Part shown: piece after piece, positions 28,423 through 36,702 of the stretch
Layout: every line of letters starts with the position of its first letter
Position numbering within the stretch: the stretch's first letter is position 1
Origin: UKL13-2 sp040006575
Lineage (GTDB): Bacteria > Pseudomonadota > Gammaproteobacteria > Burkholderiales > Usitatibacteraceae
Length of the DNA stretch: 64,000 nucleotides
Assembly (NCBI GenBank): GCA_040006575.1
Contig: JBDTWS010000001.1
Location: forward strand, 1 to 64,000
Direction: 5' to 3'
Program-made: the position numbers and the translations under genes
Notes under the pieces: generated by a model
What the model was told of the DNA's origin: nothing
Seen by the model: only the letters and a program-made list of their open reading frames with translations
Database searches by the model: none

Positions 28423-31400
28423 ATGGCTTCGTTTCGGGAAACATCCAGAAATTTGATCCAGCGCGCGGCCAGGATTTGCGCGCTGCTTCGGCGCGCAACC
28501 GTAGTGGCCTCTTCGGCAACGGTTACTGACGCCAATTCCAATTCAATTTCCATTTCTCCTTCCCGCCGCAGACCGGGCCTTCGCGCGATGCTTGCGGCCG
28601 GCGCCCTGCTATTGCTTTCCGCCAGCCCGGGTGCAAACGCCACCCTCGCCCTCTACAACACCTACTGCCTAGGTTGCCATCCCGGCGGCCCGGTGAAAGT
28701 CAACTTCAATGCTGCGGGCAACGTAGCCATCATTACGGCCGCAAATACGGCCGGCATGGGAGCCGGCGGCACACTGGGCGAGCACATCAGCATCGCGAAC
28801 TACCTGGCCACTGTGACGCCCGCCATCACCAACGCCGCCGTACCGTTCAACTCCGGGGGGACGGTCATCAGCATTCCCGATTTGGCACTGTCCGCCTATA
28901 CGCGCATTACCAGCGTCGCGACAGTGACGGGGCCCACCAAGGGCAGTGTCAGCTACAGCTTCGGCGCGAACCCGACCGTCACTTACACCCCGACGATCGG
29001 CCAATCGGGGGCCGATAGCTTCACTTACAGGGGCTCCGGCCCCGGCGGCACCACTACCACCCGCACCGCAACGGTCATCATCGCCAACCCACCCGCACCG
29101 GTGGTTTCGAGCGCCAACACAGCATCCGGCACGGGTGGACAGGCGTTCTCCTATCAGATCACGGCGACTAATTCGCCGACCAGCTTCGGCGCATCCGGCC
29201 TGCCCGCAGGTGTTTCGGTGAATACCGGCACGGGACTCATTTCGGGCACACCAACCGTAGCCGGCGTATTCAATGCCACGGTTTCGGCGACCAATGCCGG
29301 CGGCACTGGCAACCTCGGGGTGACCATCACCATCGGCCTGGTGGCACCCGTCATAACCAGCAGCACCGTGGCCAGCGGGAACGGCGGACAACCTTTCACT
29401 TATACGATTACGGCCAACAATCTGCCGTCGAGCTTCAATGCGACAGGATTGCCGGCAGGCCTCTCCGTCAACACGGGCACAGGTGTTATCTCGGGCACAC
29501 CCACCGCGACCGGACTCTTCAACGTCATGATGTCCGCCACCAATGGCGCAGGCACTGACACCAAGACGCTCGCACTGACCATAAACCTGGTCACGCCGGT
29601 TATCACCAGCTCACTCACCGCCAACGCGACCTCGGGTTCACCTTTCAGCTACACCATCACGGCCAATAATTTGCCGTCAAGTTTTAATGCCACCGGCCTG
29701 CCGAGCGGACTCAGCATTGACACCTCCACAGGCGTCATTTCGGGTACGCCGGTGGTCGCCATGGGCGGGCCGGTCAATGTGATGATTTCCGCGACCAATG
29801 GTGGCGGCACAGATACCAAGACACTGGTCATTACTGTGTCGCTCAACGCACCCACCATTACCAGCGCCAACACCGCCGCGGCCACTTCCGGGCAGGCGTT
29901 TAATTTCCAGGTCACCGCCACCGACTTCCCCAGCAGTTTCAGTGCGACAGGATTGCCGGCCGGCCTGAGTATCAATGTGACGACCGGGCTCATCACCGGT
30001 ACCCCAACTGTGGCCATGACGACGGCTGTTCCGGTCATGATCACGGCGTCCAATGGTTCGGGCACGTCGCCTGCGCAAACACTGACCATCACTATTACGT
30101 TGCCTGCGCCGGTCATCACCAGTCCTGCAACAGCATCGGGTACGCAGGGCTTCCCGTTCAGCTACCAGATCACCGCAACCAACAGCCCAACCAGCTTCAA
30201 CGCGACAGGCTTGCCGGCAGGCCTGACGGTGAACACGACGACCGGCGTCATATCCGGGTCGCCGACCACACTGGGCACATCCAACGTCACCATCTCCGCG
30301 ATCAACGCCAGCAGTACAACCAACCAGGCGCTGACGATCACCGTCTCCAACCAACCCACACCCAATGCCTCGGCAGTAACCATTCCGGTGCCGTTCAATA
30401 CGCAGATCACCTTTGACCTGACCGGATCTTTGTCAGGCGCGTACACGTCGGTCGCCATCGCTTCGCAGGTCAGCCATGGCTTGCTGGTGTTGAACGGCAC
30501 CACCATCACCTACACACCGAACACGGGATATTTCGGAACGGACAGTTTCACCTTTACGGCGACCGGCCCCGGCGGTACCTCTTCTCCCGCCGTGGCGACA
30601 CTTCAAGTCGGCACGCCTGCCGCACCCACGGCAGCGGCAAAGGCGGTGACCGTCACTTTCAACACCGCCACCGCGATCGATCTCACCGCTTCGATCACCG
30701 GCATATCCACCACAGTGTCCATTGCCACGCCACCCGAGCATGGCACCGCCACGGTCAATGGCAAGACGGTCACCTACACGCCAACCAGCGGTTATTTCGG
30801 CGACGATGTTTTCAGCTATGCCGCGACCGGCCCTGGCGGCACCTCGCTACCTGCGGACGTGACGATCAAGGTCACGCCGCTTGCGCCCTCTGCAGACACG
30901 GTTACGCTGATCCTGCCGCTCAACACACCAACCGTGCTCGACCTCGCGCCGTTTGTTCGCGGCACCGCCCTCACCGGCGTGGCCATGGCGGGCCCGCCAC
31001 TGCATGGCACGGTTACCGTCAATGGCCTTAAAGTAACGTACACGCCGAAGCAGGATTATTTCGGTTCGGACACGTTCACCTATATCGCCTTCGGCACAGC
31101 GGGCAAGTCCGCGCCGGCGACTGTGAAGGTGACGATCGTCGGCCGCCCTGATCCTGCCAAGGACGCGAATGTCACGGGGCTGCTGGCGGCGCAAACCGAT
31201 GCGGCCCAACGATTCTCGCGGGCGCAGATCACCAACTTCCAGGGCCGCATGGAGACCCTGCATCGCAGTGGTGACAGTGGTGTTGCAGTACCTGCCGCGC
31301 CTGCAGCGGCAACCACGACACCCGCGCAAACCGCACGCGCTTCAGCATCCACGACGGCCGGGCCGCTTGATCCGCTGAAACCCAATGCAGACAACAAGGC

Positions 31401-33273
31401 CCCTGCCAATAGCTACCAGGCCAACTCATTCGCAGGTCCGGTTCCCGCCGGAACGCAGATGCCGTATGCCAGCAACATTGCCTCGCTGCTCTCGACGCGC
31501 TCACTCAACGTGGCCAGCCTGGTGACTGCCAGCGCAGGTGGTGCGGGTGGCGCTGACGGAACGGCTGGTGGCGTTGAGCGCAACCCCCTTAACTTCTGGA
31601 TATCCGGCGTGGCCAACTTCGGACGGCGCGTGGCGAACGGCCAACGCAGCCAGCTCGATTTCACCACTGATGGTTTGAGTGTCGGTGTCGATCGCCGCTT
31701 CGGCAGCAAGTTCGCTGCGGGTGTCGGCGTCGGTTTCGCGCGCGACACGACGGACATCGGTACTGATGGGTCAAAGAGTCGCGCCCGCAGTGCATCCGTG
31801 GCCGCCTACGCGAGCTACCATCCGACGCAGAATACGTTTGTCGATGGCTTGATTGGCGCAGGTTCGCTGAACTTCAAGACGCAACGCTACGTGGCACCGA
31901 TGGATGCATTTGCCAGCGATGATCGCAGCGGCAGCCAGTTGTTCGCATCGCTTGCCAGCGGCTATGAATATCGCAGCAAGGGTTTCCTGCTTTCGCCGTA
32001 TGTGCGTGTCGACTACACCTCCGATCGACTTAAGCAGAGCACTGAAAGCGGCGCGGGACAATATGCGCTGACCTACTTCAGCCAGACCACACCGTCGCTT
32101 CAAGGCGTGCTCGGCCTGCGGGCGGAATCGATGGGCCAGACCAACTACGGTTGGGCAACACCGCGTGCCCGCATCGAATACCGTCGCGAGTTCCAGGGTG
32201 AACGCGATGCATCGATCGCCTATGCCGACCTCACCGGTGGTACGCGCTACGCGTTCTCCACGGGGGCGGTGGTGCGCAATGCGTTGCTGGTCGGCATCGG
32301 CGCCGACTTCATCCGCCGCGGCGGCCTGACGGTGGGACTGGATTATCAACTGCTGCATAACTTCTCGAAAGATTCGCAGCAGGGCATCCGCCTGAATTTC
32401 ACGCAGGACCTGGACAGCCTCGGAACACCGTTCGCCGTGCGCGGATTCTTCAGCATTCCGCAGAAACCCGAGAAGATCCAGTTCGATGCCGGCTACATGT
32501 TCGACAGCAACGTGCCGCGCGCCAAGGAAAATGCGGACAAGCGCGCAGATCGCGCCTACAGCGCCAACATCGGCAAGGGTTTTGTGTTCACCTTCGAAGA
32601 TCGCGAAAACTTGCGCGCGTCGACGACCGTCACCCTCGGTGGCGAGAAATTCCAGAACTACGACGGCCTCAGCCGCCGCATCGCGGGTATTGAAGGCGAT
32701 GTGCAGTACCGCACCTCCGCGGATTTCGACGCGATGACCTACTCGCTGTTCGGCCGTGCGTCGATTGAGCGCTACCGCAGCAGCCTGCGTGATGGCTATC
32801 GCTACTCGATTGGCGTGTCGGCACGACGCTCACTCACCGATCGCATCGACATCTTCGCCGCCATCGCGCACAACGAACGCATCGGCGACAGCGCCGTGTT
32901 CAGCAACCGTGACAATTCGGTGCGCATCAACCTCGACTATTCGCTGAGCGACCGCGAGACCCTGTACGCCACCGGCGAATACCGTCGCGGCCAGACTTTC
33001 TCCACGGGTCGCGCTTCGCTGGACAACCTCGACGTCGCCGAAGTCTTCGTGCTCGATGATGCATTCCCGGGCGGCCAGTTCTTCAGCTACCGCTTCGACG
33101 CCAACACCATCATCTCCACGGTCGGATATAACCTCGGCTTCGGCCCGCGCCATTCGCTGGATCTTTCCTGGCGCCGCGCCAAGTCCACGCCGCGCATGCA
33201 GTCTGGCGCCTCCTCGGGAACCTCCAGCTACATCGCCGACCAGTACTCCATCGTTTACCTGATTCGTTTCTAG
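28423..33273 (+). CDS. Heme-motif autotransporter-like protein with Ig repeats and two predicted beta-barrel segments
   Basis: About 1616 aa. The start at 28423 has AGGGAG a few bases upstream, better than the frame start at 28303. A long polar N-terminus precedes a hydrophobic signal segment ending SASPGANA (about residues 53-77). CLGCH (82-86) with TAGMGAGG downstream makes a cytochrome-like unit, followed by a Big_9-like unit. Then come six putative-Ig repeats (GLPxGLSVNTGTGxISGTP) and three cadherin-like repeats (TYTPxxGYFGxDxFxY). After an Ala/Thr-rich linker, an autotransporter-type barrel begins near NFWISGVANFGRR (about residue 1060). Unusually, another 280 or so residues of alternating, aromatic-rich sequence follow, ending YSIVYLIRF with the terminal Phe of outer-membrane proteins. 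A GTG-started lipoprotein gene follows 11 bp later. It may display or anchor the heme-bearing fibres. Confidence 0.85.
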   Translation: MASFRETSRNLIQRAARICALLRRATVVASSATVTDANSNSISISPSRRRPGLRAMLAAGALLLLSASPGANATLALYNTYCLGCHPGGPVKVNFNAAGNVAIITAANTAGMGAGGTLGEHISIANYLATVTPAITNAAVPFNSGGTVISIPDLALSAYTRITSVATVTGPTKGSVSYSFGANPTVTYTPTIGQSGADSFTYRGSGPGGTTTTRTATVIIANPPAPVVSSANTASGTGGQAFSYQITATNSPTSFGASGLPAGVSVNTGTGLISGTPTVAGVFNATVSATNAGGTGNLGVTITIGLVAPVITSSTVASGNGGQPFTYTITANNLPSSFNATGLPAGLSVNTGTGVISGTPTATGLFNVMMSATNGAGTDTKTLALTINLVTPVITSSLTANATSGSPFSYTITANNLPSSFNATGLPSGLSIDTSTGVISGTPVVAMGGPVNVMISATNGGGTDTKTLVITVSLNAPTITSANTAAATSGQAFNFQVTATDFPSSFSATGLPAGLSINVTTGLITGTPTVAMTTAVPVMITASNGSGTSPAQTLTITITLPAPVITSPATASGTQGFPFSYQITATNSPTSFNATGLPAGLTVNTTTGVISGSPTTLGTSNVTISAINASSTTNQALTITVSNQPTPNASAVTIPVPFNTQITFDLTGSLSGAYTSVAIASQVSHGLLVLNGTTITYTPNTGYFGTDSFTFTATGPGGTSSPAVATLQVGTPAAPTAAAKAVTVTFNTATAIDLTASITGISTTVSIATPPEHGTATVNGKTVTYTPTSGYFGDDVFSYAATGPGGTSLPADVTIKVTPLAPSADTVTLILPLNTPTVLDLAPFVRGTALTGVAMAGPPLHGTVTVNGLKVTYTPKQDYFGSDTFTYIAFGTAGKSAPATVKVTIVGRPDPAKDANVTGLLAAQTDAAQRFSRAQITNFQGRMETLHRSGDSGVAVPAAPAAATTTPAQTARASASTTAGPLDPLKPNADNKAPANSYQANSFAGPVPAGTQMPYASNIASLLSTRSLNVASLVTASAGGAGGADGTAGGVERNPLNFWISGVANFGRRVANGQRSQLDFTTDGLSVGVDRRFGSKFAAGVGVGFARDTTDIGTDGSKSRARSASVAAYASYHPTQNTFVDGLIGAGSLNFKTQRYVAPMDAFASDDRSGSQLFASLASGYEYRSKGFLLSPYVRVDYTSDRLKQSTESGAGQYALTYFSQTTPSLQGVLGLRAESMGQTNYGWATPRARIEYRREFQGERDASIAYADLTGGTRYAFSTGAVVRNALLVGIGADFIRRGGLTVGLDYQLLHNFSKDSQQGIRLNFTQDLDSLGTPFAVRGFFSIPQKPEKIQFDAGYMFDSNVPRAKENADKRADRAYSANIGKGFVFTFEDRENLRASTTVTLGGEKFQNYDGLSRRIAGIEGDVQYRTSADFDAMTYSLFGRASIERYRSSLRDGYRYSIGVSARRSLTDRIDIFAAIAHNERIGDSAVFSNRDNSVRINLDYSLSDRETLYATGEYRRGQTFSTGRASLDNLDVAEVFVLDDAFPGGQFFSYRFDANTIISTVGYNLGFGPRHSLDLSWRRAKSTPRMQSGASSGTSSYIADQYSIVYLIRF

Positions 33274-33284
33274 AGGAGCCCACC

Positions 33285-35255
33285 GTGCGCTACGGATTCC
33301 AGTTCATTTCGATTCGCTCCACCACGGTGGTCGCCGTTTGTTCGGCATTGCTGGCGGCCTGCGGCGGTGGCGGCGGCGGGAACACGGCCGACATCACGCC
33401 ACGGGTCGATCCTCCCGTGACGGTCGCGACTGGCCCGGATAATTTCCTGTTGTTCCCCAATCCGCAGGTGCAGGCCGACGGCACCATGCAGACCAACACC
33501 GCGACCTACCAGCAGGCCTACTATGCGGCGATCGATCCCACCAATGCACGCGACACGCTGGCGAAGTGGAAAGCGGCCAACGGTTTCGATACCGGCAGCG
33601 GGTCGCAAATCACCGTGGTCTTCGGCGACAAGAAAGACCTGGGCTATGGCCGGCGCATGAACGCGCGTCGCAATGCCGATGGCACGCTGGCATTTTTTGT
33701 CGAGAACTACCTGATCAAGGTGAATGGCGTTTACGGCTATTCGACACTGAACCTCGACGCCGCCGTGGTTCGCGACACGCAGTGGATGGTCGGTATCAAC
33801 GCCATCGAATTCAGTCCCGGCCCGAATGGCGGTGCGGCATTTCCAAAGTTCTATAACTTCAATGCCGTCACCGGCGTGCGTGCAACCTTCGTCGATCTTG
33901 ACGGGCGCGGGGACAAGGCCATGCCCGGCCCCTGCATCTCATGCCACGGTGGGCGCGGCGACGCGCTGACCCCGCCGGACGCCACCGGCAAGCCGCGATT
34001 CAACCTGGTGCAGAACGGCGTATCGCAGGCACGCGGCGACGTGCAGGCGCACATGCATCCGTTTGAACTGGACGCATTCGACTTCTCCGCCAGCGCGGGT
34101 TTCACCCGTGCCGACCAGGAAGCGGCGATAAAGACCATCAACAAATGGATTCTGTGCAGCTACCCCATCGCCACAGCTTCCAGCGCACCCGAAGACGCGT
34201 GCCGCCGGCCTGCCGGTCCCGCTGAATGGCAAGGAACGGCAGCTGACCTGATCAAGACCGCGTACGGCGGCGACGGCATGCCCAATGCAACCTGGGACGA
34301 CACTTATGTGCCGACGTCATGGGTGACGGCCGGACAGACCTCGCTGTACAAGGACGTAGTCGCGCCCTCCTGCCGCACCTGCCACCTGATGCGCGGCACG
34401 GCCTTGCAGTCCGACCTCGATTTCAACAGCTACGATAAATTCCAGGGCTACGCGGACCGCATCAAGGCGCACATCATCGATCGCGGCAACATGCCGCTCG
34501 CGAAAATTGTTTACGATGCTTACTACAATTCGTCGCGCCCAGAGACCATGGCCACGTTCCTGCAGGCGCAAGGCTTTACGGCGAAATCGAGCACCGGCCT
34601 GGCGCTTCGTCCCGGACGCCCGATTGCAGACCCAGGCCCATCGCGCGTCGTGAAACAAGGCGCGACGACGATCTCCGGCACGGGCAGCCTCTACGCCAAC
34701 GGCTACCAATGGACGCTGGTATCCGGTCCGGCGGGAGGTGCCACGCTGGCCAATGCAACTTCATCGCAGGTCACGTTCACGGCCACGCAGGACGGCACTT
34801 ACGTACTGCAACTTATTGCCAGCAACGGCTCGGTCCAGAGCACTCCCGTGCAGGCGACCGTGGTGGTGAATAACGCATTGTCACCTGCCCCGGCGGCCAT
34901 ACGCTTCGCCGACATCAAGACCGTGCTGCAATCCAGCAGCGCGGGTTGTACGGCGGCAGGTTGTCATAGCGTGGGTGGCGGTACAACAGCGACCGCGCCG
35001 GTGCTCTACACCAGCGTCGATCGCAATGGCGATGGCAACATTGATGCTACCGATGACCAGTGGTTCTACGCCGAGGTGCGCAGCCGTATCAACTTTACCG
35101 ACGTCATATCCAGCTCGCTGCTGCGCAAGCCATCGAACCATCATCACAGTGGATTGCTGCGCCCCGGCTTCGACAGCACCGCCGCACCGGGAAACAGTGC
35201 GCGAGCCAGCTATGACATGTTCCAGAACTGGATCCTGAACGGCGCGCCGCAATAA
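33285..35255 (+). CDS. Multiheme (three-motif) lipoprotein
   Basis: 656 aa with a lipoprotein signal: basic start, hydrophobic run, then the lipobox-like LLAAC followed by a glycine run. Heme motifs are CISCH (217-221), CRTCH (363-367) and the wider CTAAGCH (555-561). A PKD/Ig-like unit lies between the second and third (YQWTLVSGPAGG to YVLQLIASNG). The remainder resembles large cytochrome-c-related lipoproteins without a named family. The start is GTG at 33285 with AGAGGAG five bases upstream, 11 bp after the autotransporter stop, so it is co-transcribed. An outer-membrane or periplasm-facing redox partner for the heme-bearing surface proteins is a plausible inference. Confidence 0.8.
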   Translation: MRYGFQFISIRSTTVVAVCSALLAACGGGGGGNTADITPRVDPPVTVATGPDNFLLFPNPQVQADGTMQTNTATYQQAYYAAIDPTNARDTLAKWKAANGFDTGSGSQITVVFGDKKDLGYGRRMNARRNADGTLAFFVENYLIKVNGVYGYSTLNLDAAVVRDTQWMVGINAIEFSPGPNGGAAFPKFYNFNAVTGVRATFVDLDGRGDKAMPGPCISCHGGRGDALTPPDATGKPRFNLVQNGVSQARGDVQAHMHPFELDAFDFSASAGFTRADQEAAIKTINKWILCSYPIATASSAPEDACRRPAGPAEWQGTAADLIKTAYGGDGMPNATWDDTYVPTSWVTAGQTSLYKDVVAPSCRTCHLMRGTALQSDLDFNSYDKFQGYADRIKAHIIDRGNMPLAKIVYDAYYNSSRPETMATFLQAQGFTAKSSTGLALRPGRPIADPGPSRVVKQGATTISGTGSLYANGYQWTLVSGPAGGATLANATSSQVTFTATQDGTYVLQLIASNGSVQSTPVQATVVVNNALSPAPAAIRFADIKTVLQSSSAGCTAAGCHSVGGGTTATAPVLYTSVDRNGDGNIDATDDQWFYAEVRSRINFTDVISSSLLRKPSNHHHSGLLRPGFDSTAAPGNSARASYDMFQNWILNGAPQ

Positions 35256-35280
35256 GCACCTCACCCCGGCGCACACCGAT

Positions 35281-35317
35281 AAAAAAACGGCGGGCATTTT
35301 TGCCCGCCGTTTTTTTA
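35281..35317. terminator. Strong bidirectional rho-independent terminator
   Basis: A perfect 16-bp inverted repeat (seven A, then CGGCGGGCA, a four-T loop, TGCCCGCCG, then seven T). The A and T tracts on either side make it work on both strands. It separates the convergent lipoprotein gene and FecR gene. Confidence 0.95.
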
Positions 35318-35380
35318 TGGCTGAATTGCCTGAAGAGTTACTCCCCTGAAGTCCGTTGTCGACTTCCGTACATCAGCGCA

Positions 35381-36115
35381 TCAATAATTCCTGCGTGGTG
35401 CCGTATAGGCATCGTTCGGGAAAATGAACGGCGGTGTACGACCCACCAGCGTCTCAATCAGCGCGAGTTCAAGATCGGTGTGATTGATGAACGGTGCGTT
35501 GCGAATATTCTTGCCCTTGCCGCCGTCTTGCACGATGTACACCGGCCGGTCGTGCTGCTTGGCGAAGATGTTTTCTTTGCTTTCGGGGTCGGCATTGGAC
35601 TCGACTTCCGTCGCGCCGTAGCAGGTACAGAAATATGTCTGGTCAGGTTCCGCTTCCATATAGAAACCGGTGCCGCGGATACCGACGGTGGCAGTCGCCG
35701 TGCGCACACGCATCGGCGTGTTGCGCGAGACCGACAGCAGCGCGCCGGACAGCATGCGCAGGCCGGACAGGATCAGTGATTCTTCCTTCTTTTCCGATTC
35801 GATAATCACGTTGCTGCCGCCGCGAAGGATCATTGCGTTGGTATTGACGACGAACACCAGCTCGCTGTCCTTGCCCGTCTTGACGGTATCGCCCGGCCGG
35901 ATGACGGTTTCGAGATTGGCGGGTTTGTCGTTGACTGTCGCGGTGCCGGAAATACGGTAAATCGACTGCTTGGGCGGCAAGCGTGCAGGCCTGCTGCCAA
36001 AAATATTGGCGACCTGCGCCTCGGCGGCCGGAATGCCTGAGGAAAGTACGCCTGCAGACAACGCCTGGATCAAAAGCCGGCGTCTTGGATCATCGGCTTC
36101 GTCGTGATTGCTCAT
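35381..36115 (-). CDS. Exported FecR-domain protein
   Basis: About 244 aa. A twin-arginine-like signal (DPRRRLLIQALSAGVLSSG) suggests Tat export. The FecR domain follows at about residues 60-170: VIRPGDTVKTGKDSELVFVV, then a SGALLSVSR stretch and VRTATATVGIRGTGFY. The motif CTCYG lies near residue 180. FecR-type domains are periplasmic sensor or scaffold domains, here without a membrane anti-sigma segment, so classical FecIR signalling is unlikely. The start at 36115 is chosen because GGGAG lies about ten bases upstream; the frame extends to 36163. Its neighbour across the gap is a CHASE2 cyclase, a pairing that suggests shared envelope sensing. Confidence 0.8.
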   Translation of the reverse strand: MSNHDEADDPRRRLLIQALSAGVLSSGIPAAEAQVANIFGSRPARLPPKQSIYRISGTATVNDKPANLETVIRPGDTVKTGKDSELVFVVNTNAMILRGGSNVIIESEKKEESLILSGLRMLSGALLSVSRNTPMRVRTATATVGIRGTGFYMEAEPDQTYFCTCYGATEVESNADPESKENIFAKQHDRPVYIVQDGGKGKNIRNAPFINHTDLELALIETLVGRTPPFIFPNDAYTAPRRNY

Positions 36116-36609
36116 GTTGTTTTGCTCCCTATGGTGATGTGCTGTGTACGGCAGTACCGGCACGTCGGATTCATGGCCGATATTATCACGATGGTAGGGG
36201 CGCTGGTTTCATTTGGCGCCGGTTTCACGGGTTGTTCCCCATAGCGAAAACCCATCAAGAACGAGCACTGTCGTGCCTTCCAGGCAACTTTTGCCCTGCG
36301 CGCCGCTACAGTGCTGGTGTTAATGTGCGTAGTCCGCACAACCCGCCCTCCCCTGAACAGGGGACGAACCAATCGGGGGATGGCGGCTTTGGAGTAAACT
36401 CGGACCCAATGTTCGCGTGCCACGAACAGTGCCGCGCAGGCATCGAAGCATGGGACAAAGCCGGGGCATCGAAACAACTTGTCAACAACACGAAAAAGGT
36501 TGGCGTAACAACGGTCAAGTAAAGTGAGTCACACATCAAAGCACGCCGCTACGAAAAACAAATACGCTGGCAACCGACTGATTGCATTCGCGCTAGGGAG
36601 GCACGATAG
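36116..36609. other. Divergent intergenic region between FecR gene and cyclase gene
   Basis: About 490 bases with no supported gene. A minus-strand frame at 36112-36477 has shadow-like composition and overlaps the FecR start. The region should hold the promoters for both divergent genes. I see no clear operator. Confidence 0.4.
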
Positions 36610-36702
36610 ATGCTGAACAGAACTGAGATTGGCTGTGACAAGGGGAAATCCACCAACGGCCGCGATGTCCATTTCATCAACCGTGAATGCGTCCATGGAT
36701 AA
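36610..36702 (+). CDS. Possible 30-aa leader peptide overlapping the cyclase start
   Basis: ATG at 36610 is preceded by an excellent GGGAGG about seven bases upstream and opens a 30-codon frame (MLNRTEIGCDKGKSTNG to the end). Its TAA at 36700-36702 overlaps the in-frame cyclase ATG at 36695. This is the arrangement of a translationally coupled leader, but no homology supports it. Confidence 0.3.
   Translation: MLNRTEIGCDKGKSTNGRDVHFINRECVHG

Noticed and set aside
8862..33273. Regular repeats that could suggest a CRISPR array or satellite
   Set aside because: The repeats are coding, diverged at DNA level and of domain size (60-100 residues), with no identical short repeats and unique spacers.
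36112..36477. 121-codon minus-strand frame upstream of the FecR gene
   Set aside because: No domain or ribosome site, and it overlaps the FecR start region.
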